The notes beneath the pieces were generated by a model. It had not been told where the DNA came from, did no database searches, and saw only the letters and a program-made list of their open reading frames with translations. Positions 12,686-22,564 of a DNA stretch of 64,000 nucleotides are shown piece by piece; the stretch's first letter is position 1, and every line of letters starts with the position of its first letter. The stretch covers positions 372,001 to 436,000 of the forward strand of contig WHUX01000002.1 of NCBI GenBank assembly GCA_015179025.1, written 5' to 3'. Both the position numbers and the translations under genes were made by a program. The DNA comes from Terfezia claveryi (taxonomy: Eukaryota > Ascomycota > Pezizomycetes > Pezizales > Pezizaceae).

Positions 12686-13959
12686 ATGGCGGATATTGAA
12701 GTCCAAGACGAAGCCGCACCTTTAACCCTAAAAACACCGGGCCTCTTTGTTCATGGGACGTTAAGTTACCCCAAGAGCATATCGAAAGAAATGCCCATTG
12801 TGGTTATGATACACGGGTTCCCAGAATCGTACGTATGGCAATGTATGGGCGAATGTGAATCATGACGAATTTAATTTTGCTGACACATTGGTCTCACTGG
12901 AAGGTCTGAAATGTAAGTCTTACCCCCCAAGTTACGGAGTAGAAAAGGTCTGTTGCTAAAATCTGGCTGTAGGTGGAAATATGTATATTTACCTACTGGT
13001 TTCTCGTTTACCTCAGTTCTGTATTAACAAGCGAGACCAACAGGTGCTAGACCGGTTTCCCCCAAATATTCCTGTATATGTACCGGATGTAGGATCCTCA
13101 ATATCTCTGGCGAATCTTATATAGGAAAAAGTGTTAACTGTTTCTCAAGATTCCGGGATACGGTAGATCCACGTTGAAAGTTACCAAGGACGCCTACTCC
13201 AAACGAGAAGTTGGTAATGTCATCCTTGATGCTCTCAAACAGATGCTGGGCAACTATCCTGGGATCCTGTCTGAAGGTATCCGGCAAAAAATCGTTCTTG
13301 TAGGCCATGACCGAGGGGCTCGGATATCACACAGACTCGCCGTCGACAACTGCCACCCTCACTTCGAGATCATAGGAGCAGCTCTTCTAGACATCGTTCC
13401 TACGCTGGTGCAATTCAGAGCTTTTGCAAACCCTTCGCAAGCTACAATTTACTACCACTGGAGCTTTCTCGCTGCACCCAAACCTATCCCGGAGGACACG
13501 ATAGATGCAATTGGAGGTGGAAACTGGATAGAGAGCGGATTTGGATCGTGGAGGTGCACTTGGGAGGAGGCACAGAAGCGGATGGAGGCTAATGTACCAA
13601 TTTACCAAAAATATTTCAACAATCGGGCAACAATTGAGGCTGTTTGTGCTGATTACAGGGGAGGGGCAACAGTGGATTTCACGGAACAGGTTAAGGATCA
13701 AGAGGAGGGAAGGAAGCTTAAGGTACCAACATTGGTAATCTATGCAGAAGATTTCATTGGTAGCCGCTTTGACTTTTGGGATATTTGGAAAGAATGGGTG
13801 GAAGATGAGAAGCTTTTGCAGTTGAGGAGCATTGGGAACGGGGTGGTGCATTTTTTACCTGAAGAGGACCCAGACACTGTGACTGAATTGATATTGGGAT
13901 GGCTCCGGGATGTATTGAAGATTAGGGTCCCAGAGTGCGCGTGCTTGAAATCTCTATGA
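12686..13959 (+). CDS. Alpha/beta-hydrolase, epoxide hydrolase / haloacetate dehalogenase-like
   Basis: Enzymes of this fold hydrolyse epoxides or carbon-halogen bonds using an aspartate nucleophile. The oxyanion-hole motif HGFPES is in exon 1 (12686-12828). IPGYGRST starts the last exon (13150-13959). The nucleophile elbow VGHDRGARI supplies the Asp. A second acid is likely in the YAEDFIGSRFD stretch, and the base is His in GNGVVHFLPEEDPD. A 13-nt exon at 12891-12903 encoding SSHWK is needed to join HGFPES to VLDRFPPNIPVYVPD (13044-13088), and this model gives 336 aa in frame. That microexon is preceded by TG rather than AG, so either a rare acceptor is used or the splice site is mutated and the gene damaged. 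The substrate is unknown. Confidence 0.75.
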
Positions 13960-14034
13960 GGTAAGAGGCATATATTGCTCTTAATTTTTCTTTGCCATAG
14001 TATACCTATAAGCGAGTAGCAATGTTAGTTATGA

Positions 14035-14880
14035 CTAAAGGCCGCCAAATGGAAGAGGGATTGCGGACAAGAAGATGCTCTCTTTGGAACACTCTTCAAA
14101 TCCTTGGAAGTCCTTGATTTGCGTCACATTTAGCCTTTTGTTTATGGCCTTCATGAATCGTATATCTGCCCGGCGCCTCTTCTTGTAGCAAAATAAGACA
14201 AGGGTGTCCTTTTCAACGAGTTCCACTCTGACTCATGAAACTCGGTGTTAGAATTTTTCCCTTCACCGTTGAACTAACTTGCTTGGTACTCACAAGGTCT
14301 GTTCCAGCAAAGGAAACGCGGGCTCGAAATATACGCAATCTGCGGCTAATATTATGTCGATTGGAGCTCTCGCGATGGAAGCTGGTATGGGTTCACCCCA
14401 ATTCAGTAGGCCCACTTTGACTTTGTTGGTCAATTCGTTCAACTCAGTATTCCGCTTCATCAGCTCCATCATTGGCTTCTGGTCTGTGATCCAGAGTTTC
14501 ATATCACCGGCATCCCTGAACTTTGAAGCCATTGCTAGGCTGGATTCTTCGTCAGAAAGCCCGACACAGCTCAAGTCCTCCCCGAAGGAGACAGAATACT
14601 ACCCAACGAGGCCCCCTCCAGCCCCCAGCTCCACAATTCTTTTTCCCTTGAGCTTCTCACTGTCATAATTCCGTAATACGTATTTCGCTAACGTAGAACC
14701 TGCTTGCCATATCATCCCACCACAACCCCTTTCAAGGTCTTCATGGAGCTTGAGGGGTGGAAAGAGGAGGCCATCGAAATCGGTTTCGGTGATGCAGGCT
14801 TCTAGGCGCGCAGAATTTGGGATAAGGTCTTCAGAAAAGGGTTCGACTTCTGAGTCGCTGGAGTCGTTGAAGATATTCAT
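14035..14880 (-). CDS. Protein-lysine N-methyltransferase, Efm6/METTL21-like
   Basis: Seven-beta-strand methyltransferases of this family methylate lysines, in yeast Efm6 on translation elongation factor eEF1A, using S-adenosylmethionine. Exon 1 starts at 14880 with an acidic N-terminus and ends in the SAM-binding motif VELGAGGGLVG. The reading then jumps an intron of about 70 nt containing an in-frame TAG to LAMASKFRDAGDMKLWITDQ, where the Asp near ITDQ is the usual ribose ligand. The later motif ILAADCVYFEPAFPLL matches the catalytic post-II region of METTL21-type enzymes. A last exon (KDTLVLFCYKKRRRADIRF) completes the fold. It shares a divergent promoter of about 140 bp with the acetyltransferase at 15021. 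Assignment to Efm6 rather than another family member is inference. Confidence 0.8.
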
Positions 14881-15020
14881 GTTGGCTGGATTGATGTCCT
14901 TAGAAGTTTTGTTGCGAATTGTGTGAGAGGTTGTGGGGAAATAATTAATATTGGAGTGGCTAAGTCTTAAGTTAGCCAGCCACATGGTATTCTAAGTATT
15001 TTGGTGCACCATCAACAGCT

Positions 15021-15530
15021 ATGGGAAATCACAGCAATGAGGCGGACTTCGATCTCATCAAATTGATGTACGCAAAAGTGCCATCGAGAACGGCAGAATC
15101 CGCATCCCTCCTGGACGCTGTAAAACGAACCGAAAAGCAGACGTTCCCGACTCGAGAGGCCTTCCAGTTCGACTCCGAACTTGCAAAACGCACGACGAAC
15201 CTTTACTGCGCCTACTTGCACACAGTCGCGTCGATACCACGGTATCAGTTATGTGGATATGTCGTTTATTTGAGAACGAAGGCACTGACGAGGATACACA
15301 AGGTATGCGTGGTGGAGTCAATACGAGGGAATGGGGTGGGAAGGTTTATGGTGGCGAAAGTCATCGAGGAATTGAGAAGGAGTGGAGCTGGCGAGGTGGA
15401 TTTGTGGGTTGACGAGGGAAGGGAGCCGGCAAGAGGATTGTATAAGGCTTGTGGTTTCAAGGAGATGGAGGCTGTGGAAAACTATTATGGGAAAGGAAGG
15501 ACGGGGATTAGGATGAGACTTGAACTCTGA
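15021..15530 (+). CDS. GNAT-family N-acetyltransferase
   Basis: A single-exon 169-aa protein transferring acetyl from acetyl-CoA to an unknown amine. The acetyl-CoA-binding motif A is visible as CVVESIRGNGVGRFMVAKVI, with RGNGVG filling the R/Q-x-x-G-x-G/A loop. Motif B-like GLYKACGFKEMEAVENYY follows, the Tyr in the C-terminal half being a common general acid. The length matches a stand-alone GNAT domain. It is transcribed away from the methyltransferase at 14035-14880. The RimI/ArdA-like general form does not allow a substrate call. Confidence 0.85.
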   Translation: MGNHSNEADFDLIKLMYAKVPSRTAESASLLDAVKRTEKQTFPTREAFQFDSELAKRTTNLYCAYLHTVASIPRYQLCGYVVYLRTKALTRIHKVCVVESIRGNGVGRFMVAKVIEELRRSGAGEVDLWVDEGREPARGLYKACGFKEMEAVENYYGKGRTGIRMRLEL

Positions 15531-18117
15531 AGATCCTTAGGGAAACATTGCACTTGAACCTTTATTTAGAATGTATGTTACCTGGAATTTCATTTCGTCG
15601 CCAGCTTGCATAAGGCACCCTCCTTACAACCATCTACACAACTCAACCCCTCAGTATCTCGATTCGGGGCATTTACTCTGCGGGTGGTCATAGCTGGATC
15701 CCGCTCAAGATGTCTACTGACGGCACGCTGAGTATAGGGAGGGGAACTTCTTTAATATGCATTGACTTTGGCCTTTGCAGTCGTACTCCTCGGTGTTTAC
15801 CTCTACCCTCTTTCTGATACTCTGTACAAGTACCTTCTCGTTGCAATTTTCTGTGGAAGAAATAAACCATCATATCTCTTTTGAAATTCTTCTGAGTGGA
15901 AACCTGTTACTAAGTAACCATTTATTTAGTATTTTCGCTGACAACGGCTTGCATTTCTGGTTATCTCTTCACAATTTCCGTAGGTTGCTCCTATTTTCTA
16001 GTTCTTCAACTTCACATTCTCAGAATTTACATTTGCATCAGATGGTTTACCCTTGCAATATCGCCTAGAAGATGGCTTCAGATTGATAAAGGGCCTGAGA
16101 TTATCATTGGGCTTCCAGTATGGGAGACGTGGAAGCTCCATGTGACAGACAACACATGGCATCTAAAGCATGATGTGAAGCTTTTCCTTCGCCAAAGATA
16201 CTTTTATGGACCGGGCAAGATCAAACGATGCTTACAATACATCATTGCCATTGTGGATACGCTTTCACCACAAAAGAATACACTTTTCAGACAAGGCCTC
16301 TTTAGCTGCAAGACATACCTCATAGACCCAGTGGCTTTGAGGTTCATTGATTTGAATGCTTCTGAGGTGGTGGTGAATCACCATTTGCGGTGGCAGACTG
16401 GGTCGGCTGAATGTGACGATAGGGATGGTGCTGTTCAGAGATAAATGGGAAGTTGCAGACCAGCACTGAGTAACATGTACCACCGCCTAGTGATGGTGGC
16501 CACTGTAGAACTATAGGGACAGCAGGACTCCTTTGGTAGTGGGTCATCCGGCGACGATTTCAGTTTTGCACGTACCCTTCAGTACAAGGACGGACAACAT
16601 TAACTCAGGGTAAGTGCAAGGTCTTGCTTTCAAGACTATAGATATGAATAGTAGGCTGCTGGCAAGTGAAATCAACATCATAATAAGTTGTTTAAGTAAG
16701 GTTTTCTTGGCAGCTAACTCGAACATCTAGACTAAGGTATTGATTTTCAATTTCGCAACATTAAGCATTTTGATTTGGACCGTGATGTAAATCGACAAAG
16801 ACTAGATTGGTGCACGTGCTCTACCACAGAAAGGTTTTGACCAGCTGTACCGGTAGTTATGGCAGATGGCATGTCCAGATGAACAGCCAAACACAATCTG
16901 GCACAAATATTAGAATGGTTGAATTATTAGTACTATGGAACCTGACTAGATGGCAACCAGGCTAACTAGATGGAAGGGTCCTCGAAGTACTGTGTCCTCC
17001 AATGTAACAAGACTACAGTCTGGTTCCTCCAATGCTATAGAACTGTAGCTGGTTGGCACAAGCCCCTCATAGAACAGTAGTTAAAGTTAACCCTGCAAGA
17101 AGTTCCTAGCCGTGGCCAAGCTTGTGCCTCCGCTACATAAGTAACCTACTATGTAGGTACCATACGTAGCTACTTAACGTTGATGTTGCATACAGTTACC
17201 TTTTATGGTATGTAATAATACATAACTTGTAATCGTGGCCAGCATAATATGCATTACGGGCGCGGCAAAGGTTTCTCCGCTGTGCTGGCCAAAGGCATCC
17301 TTCCTGCCCTTACAGCTAGCAATGTCGGCAGCGGAACTAGGGAAGGTTCCTATAATTACCTGCAATACAAATCGCCCAATAGGCACTGCAGGAATTCAAA
17401 CATGCCATAGGAAATTATATGTATAGTGTTACTTCAAGACGGTCACGTTACGGGTGTTCTCTCCTGGAGCTTAGCACACCTCTTTCCTTTGGGCCTAAGT
17501 ACAGTTTACATCTCAGCTTGCTGGTGCTAAGCGCAACTTAGTGTGTAACACAATTCACTTAGTGCAGTGATTGCCCTCTAAGTATCTTTTCTTTTAACCA
17601 CTGGGACCTCCTTAAGCAAGTTGAACATATATATCTCGAGGTACAGCCCTTACAGTTGCCTGCAGTTGTTGCCCTGTCTTGTCTTTGCTTCTGCTGTGCC
17701 CCTCCGCACTCCCCCGCCTGTTACCACTGCAACCACTCAGCACCAGCACGCGACAAGCAAAGTTCCTTCGCCCCTCTGCTGCGGACTGCTTGCACTCTTT
17801 CTTCGTTCCCCCCCCCCCCCCCAATTTCGCCTAGAAAATCCAAAACTATCCCCCACACCTCCCTCACTGCTCATCCTAAGGCTCTCTTCTCATCTCCGGG
17901 TTTCCATATTCTACAGATCTATCAAGTACCTCTGAAGTTATCGGCACGGTATTGCCCACCTCCACACTAACCATATTAGTCCGTTCCTGTTTCCCACCTC
18001 GATTGCAAAAGCTTTACATCCGATAGATTATCGAAGCAGCCACTCCTGGACCACACAGAAAGCTCCCGTCTGCTACTTCGTCAAATCTTACGGTTTCGAC
18101 GTTTGATTCAAGCAGTT
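15531..18117. other. Long intergenic stretch with degenerate repeats
   Basis: I found no supportable gene over 2.6 kb. The longest plus-strand frames (16142-16444, 17621-17970) lack domains. Between 16920 and 17075 there are imperfect duplications (CCTCCAATG...CTGTAG, ACTAGATGG) and copies of the dispersed AGTCTGGTT / CTGGTTGGCACAAGCCCCTC motif. A 15-C homopolymer lies at 17808-17822. The stretch from 17640 to 18117 is pyrimidine-rich and is probably the promoter and leader of the PP2C gene. Confidence 0.5.
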
Positions 18118-19877
18118 ATGGGTCAGACACTCTCTGAGCCAGTGGTTGACAAGGTGGGTAAACCCGACCTTTTTCCTCCCTACCCTGAGCCTATAGTTAG
18201 GAACCACAAGAAAATTTAATTCCTTCATTAGAAGGTTCACCCTTGCTGTACATAATAAATCTTTACTGACAGGCCGAGCTTCCTAATAACAGGAGTCTGC
18301 ATCTGGTGCCGATGATAGGCTTTTCTGGGGACTTTCTTCCATGCAGGGATGGCGCATAAGTATGGAGGACGCTCATGCTGCCATACTTGATCTACAGGAA
18401 GACGAGTCGAAAAAAACTCCCCAAGAGGAGAGGGTCAGCTTCTTCGGTGTATATGATGGGCATGGGGGAGAACGAGTAGCATCGTTCAGCGGGAAGAACG
18501 TACACAAGATTGTGGCTAGCCAACCCTCTTTCAAGGCAAAGAATTATGCCCAGGCATTGAAAGATGGATTCCTGGCTACCGACAGGGCCATTCTTCAAGG
18601 TATTTGTCATCAGTGGGAGCACTAAAAGTAACAGGAAGTGGGGACTGACAAGATTGAACAGACAAGAGCTATAGGGATGAGCTTTCAGGCTGCACCGCTA
18701 CGGTGTCACTAGTGACGAACTCAAAGATCTATGTGGTATGCTTCATGCATTAGCTCCTGGGCTCTATTTTTTTTGACTCGAATGCGGTGGAGATACTGAC
18801 TAGTACATTAGGCAAATTCAGGAGATTCAAGAACCGTCCTTGGTATTAAAGGCCGTGCTAAACCACTGTCTCACGACCACAAGCCACAAAATGAAGGTGA
18901 GGCATCAGTTCTTTGATCATTGTGGTATGTTTAGAAACCTAATGTGCCATCTATTAGCCGAGAAGGCGAGAATCGTTGCGGCGGGTGGTTTCGTGGATTT
19001 TGGCCGGGTGAACGGCAATCTTGCATTGTCCAGGGCCATTGGGGATTTCGAGTTCAAAAAGAATGCGGAGCTCCCACCAGAGAAGCAAATCGTGACTGCA
19101 TTTCCAGACGTGAGCGAGCATGATATTACCGCCGATGATGAGTTTCTTGTCCTTGCTTGTGATGGTTAGCTCTATTCAGTGTCCAACCTATTTCTCCGCT
19201 TGCTAACGCGGTATCAGGTATTTGGGATTGTGAGCCTTCTCAAAGTGTTATCGAATTTGTTCGACGAGGTATTGCGGCACACCAACCACTCGACAAGATC
19301 TGCGAGAATATGATGAACAAATGTATCTCAAATGGTTCCGATACTGGAGGTGTCGGCTGCGACAACATGACTATGATCGTTGTTGGTCTACTTCAGGGCA
19401 AGACTCAGGAAGAGTGGTATAATATGATTTCGAAACGAGTTGCAGACGGCGATGGACCATGCGCTCCACCGGAGTACGGCAAGTTTAACTATGTGTGATT
19501 GTATGAATATCACAGGGCTGCAAGCTTACTTTCCTTTACCTCCAGCCGAAATGAGAAACCTGGGATGGCCGGTACACTATGACTCGAGTCCCGATGAGTT
19601 CGACAGCCATACTTTTATTAAGAAGGGGGATTCCACGCGAACCACACGAGGCAGTGGAAGGATAATTGTTTTGGGCGATGGTACGGAGGTTTTGTCGGAC
19701 ACTGAGGATGCCGAGATGTTTGATGATGAAGGTAAAGATGAGGAAGAACTAGAGAAGAAAAAATCTCCAGGATCTAAGGTAAAGGATGACGAGAAGAAGA
19801 TTGACCCACCAAAGTGCGCTGAAGCGGCGAGCAACGGAAATCCTGAGGTGGTTATTCCTGATCAAAACTCCTGTTAG
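18118..19877 (+). CDS. Protein phosphatase 2C, Ptc2/Ptc3-like
   Basis: A metal-dependent Ser/Thr phosphatase; yeast orthologues act in stress MAPK and DNA-checkpoint switch-off. It begins [12 protein letters not shown], the conserved possibly myristoylated start of Ptc2/3. All metal ligands are present: [32 protein letters not shown] and [10 protein letters not shown]. Exons 18118-18153, 18293-18599, 18662-18735, 18812-18896, 18958-19164, 19218-19478 and 19546-19877 give exactly 433 aa. The last intron (19479-19545) has a GC donor (G|GCAAGT) with a normal AG acceptor; only this joint yields the family sequence [20 protein letters not shown]. The tail includes [23 protein letters not shown], as in other fungal Ptc2 proteins, then a charged end. 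Confidence 0.92.
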
Positions 19878-20618
19878 TTGCGGGTATATTTTCGTTGGTT
19901 AGCTGGAAGCACCAGTTAAGGGGGGTTTCATATCTTCATGTATCGCTGTGACAAATTACCATTCATAAGAGGCAGGAAGAGGATATTGGCCGAGAGCTGA
20001 AGATTTCCAATAATGCCGATTTACTACTGCTATGGGACAGCTGAAGGCGCTTTTAGTTCTTCTGTGTCTGAGACGAAGAAATGATTGTACTACACGATTG
20101 AAGGAGTCACCCTTGTGGCCCGACGTTTTTACCGAATGATTTCATTGATCTCTTTTGTCTAGCTTTTTATCGATGATTGTGTCTTTCGGGTCAATTCAGT
20201 TTTATTCTTTTTGTTCTAGTTCCCTTTTTCCTCACTATTAAGAGTATTGAATATGACCTCAATTACATGAATGCACAAAAAAGTCAATTTTCTGAAAAGC
20301 TAGTTTGAGTATTCCATTGAGTAAGGGGATCAATAATACAGCTAGATATGTATCACGTGAGGGTGGCACGTTTCCATCTTGATGTTTACAGTGCTCCAGA
20401 CTTCCCGCGTATCAATTTGTAACTGCGGGAAGAACCGTAGTGCCGAGATTAAAGACTCGATGTACCCAGCAGTGTGATAGCATACCGGTAGTTCTCAACT
20501 TAATTTCATGTGACTGTTAGTCGCCCCACGAAGTGGCCAGTTCTAAGTACTCAAATGAACTATCTATATTCATGCATGGAGGTCTAGAGATCTAGGCATC
20601 AAACCAATGTAACCACCT
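19878..20618. other. Intergenic between convergent genes
   Basis: This is 3' flank of PP2C and of the TatD gene, which end toward each other. T-rich sequence near 20140-20240 is consistent with transcript ends. No gene is seen. Confidence 0.5.
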
Positions 20619-22088
20619 TCAATCCTGAACCTTCTCTCCAAGTGCAAACAGTTTGATACTATTCCTCCACGCCCTATAACACAAAGTCGTCAGCCAGGCA
20701 AAAAACCATACTTCAGGGTAACCATAAAAAACTAGCGTCATAATGGAACGAACGACTTACGCCTCACAGACCTCCTCCACTGTCACACCTTTGACCGCGG
20801 CGACAACCCAGGCTACATGTGATATTGCCACGGGCTCATTCCTCCCACTAACCCTTGCGCCCTTCTCCCATTTTTCTTTTTTCTTGGCTTTAGGAAGCTC
20901 CGGTACTGGGCCTCCGAGAGTAGTTGCCGCGGAGGCATCTTTCATTAATTTTGTGAGAAGCTTTGCCGAAGCGTGCGAGGGGCGAATTTCACACCATGGT
21001 CCATCAGTTTCAAGCATGAGTCTATCCAGGGGGATTTCTTTCACGACGTCGAGGTTCTCGTCGGTTTTTAACGAGCAGCCATTAATACCGATGTACAATC
21101 CCGCAGCAAGCAGCTCTTTCATTTCATCTAGTGTGCCGGTGAAGGAGTGGACTAGTCCGCCGGGGAGGTGCGGGAGGCACGGGGCGAGGAGGTCAAAGAA
21201 GTCTTTTGATGCGGCGCGGGAGTGTAGGAAGAGAGGGAGGTTGAGGCGGCGTGAGAGGTCGAGTTGTAAGCGGAAATACTTGAGTTGCGGGTCTTTGGGG
21301 CAGAGCATGAGGCGATCGTAGTCAAGGCCGATCTCGCCGAAGGCGGTGACGAGGCCCTTTTCTTTGGCAGAGAGGGCGAGTTGTTCTAGTTCGGCCAGAT
21401 AGGCATCTGGACCGCCTGGGTACGTGTCAAATTGGTGCGCAGAGCACGGGTGCACGCCGACGGTGGCGTAGATGATGCCCGCTGAAGAGGAAGAGGCGTT
21501 AGTGGTGGGTGTTCAGGGTAAGGAGCTGGGGGGAAGGATGCGGAAAAGTGAACAAACGGTATTTCTCTGCTAACTTAACTGCTTCACGGCTCTCGTGGAG
21601 GTCGCTCCCCGTCACCATGAGCTTTGTACAGCCTGTGTCGAGAGCCCGATGGACTACGTCTGGAAGATCGGCTTCGTGGTGCTAAGCTTGTACATCCCTC
21701 GAGGAGGGGTTGAGGAGGGAAAGTAGTTAGCTTTCCCACTTCATGAAGGCTGCACGGGCAAAGACGTAGGTAGAGTGTACCTTCTTCCCATGATATACCC
21801 CCCGGTACATTTTATCCGTCAAATTCACCCCAATATCCACATATCTCGGTACATATCCAGGCCCTAATCCCGCCGTCTCCAAATGCGTAGCCGGTGAAAG
21901 AGCGGACGAAGCTGTAGTCGTTGTTGCGCCGGAAGGCGTTTGCGATGGAGGACTTGAAGCCATAGAGAAGGTTCCAGTAATTCTGACGGTAACAATCCCA
22001 GTTGAAACACAGAGCTTCCTAAGTGACGCCGATGACAACTTAAATACTGGACAAATGGGCCTCGATGCCAGTTGACGCCAGAGATTCA
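20619..22088 (-). CDS. TatD-family metal-dependent DNase
   Basis: TatD proteins are two-metal TIM-barrel nucleases with 3'-5' exonuclease activity. The first exon contains YVDIGVNLTDKMYRGVYHGKK, where the usual TatD HxH metal motif is replaced by D-x-G-x-N. Downstream are HHEADLPDVVHRALDTGC, IYATVGVHPCSA, AFGEIGLDYDR, LPLFLHSRAA, GLVHSFTGT and LMLETDGPWCEIRPSH, the classic TatD series ending in the metal-ligand Asp of ETDGPW. A small last exon ends WRNSIKLFALGEKVQD. The ATG at 22088 adds an Arg/Ser/Leu-rich, acid-free presequence (MNLWRQLASRPICPVFK) that looks mitochondrial. A second Met (MASSPPSQ) could start a cytosolic or nuclear form. Four exons. Confidence 0.88.
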
Positions 22089-22564
22089 TGGTATCGAATC
22101 TCAAATACGAAGACTAGATTCATACATAGGCCTATACTGAAATCGTACTATACATACTATACCGTTCGTGTCTAGGACCACAATAAAGGGTACCTATATG
22201 CTTATCTGATCCATAGACCTGTTGTTGGGAGAGGGGGGGGAGGTGTGAGAGGCACAAATGTGGTGCCCTGCACAGAATGAAGAATCAGATAGGGCGGCCT
22301 GATGCATCTGTGCATCTTACTTGCATATGCGCGACGGATAGAATCTGAATATCCCACACTCTGGGTTGCAACAAATCACTAGATTTCACTTCTGCATCGA
22401 TCATGAGGGTAACAAGATACTTTATTTGGAGCTACTCTACCTGGTATCCTGATATCTAGATTTACCATCTACTAAATCGGCAGAACGTCACCCAAAGATG
22501 ATCATGAGAAACACAATGAAACAAGAAAACTATAATGCAAAACGGCTTTTCCCACAACTCAAAC
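22089..22564. other. Intergenic
   Basis: The region lies between the TatD start and the aconitase stop. It contains an 8-G run near 22233 and nothing recognisable as a gene. Confidence 0.45.

Noticed and set aside
13387..13851. 154-codon minus-strand frame inside the hydrolase
   Set aside because: Antisense shadow of the last hydrolase exon; no family features.
14035..14880. Efm6-like gene as a pseudogene because of an in-frame TAG
   Set aside because: The TAG lies inside a standard GT-AG intron; splicing yields GLVGLAMASKF, matching the family.
19440..19877. A separate acidic hypothetical protein downstream of PP2C
   Set aside because: It is the last exon of the Ptc2-like gene once the GC-AG intron is used.
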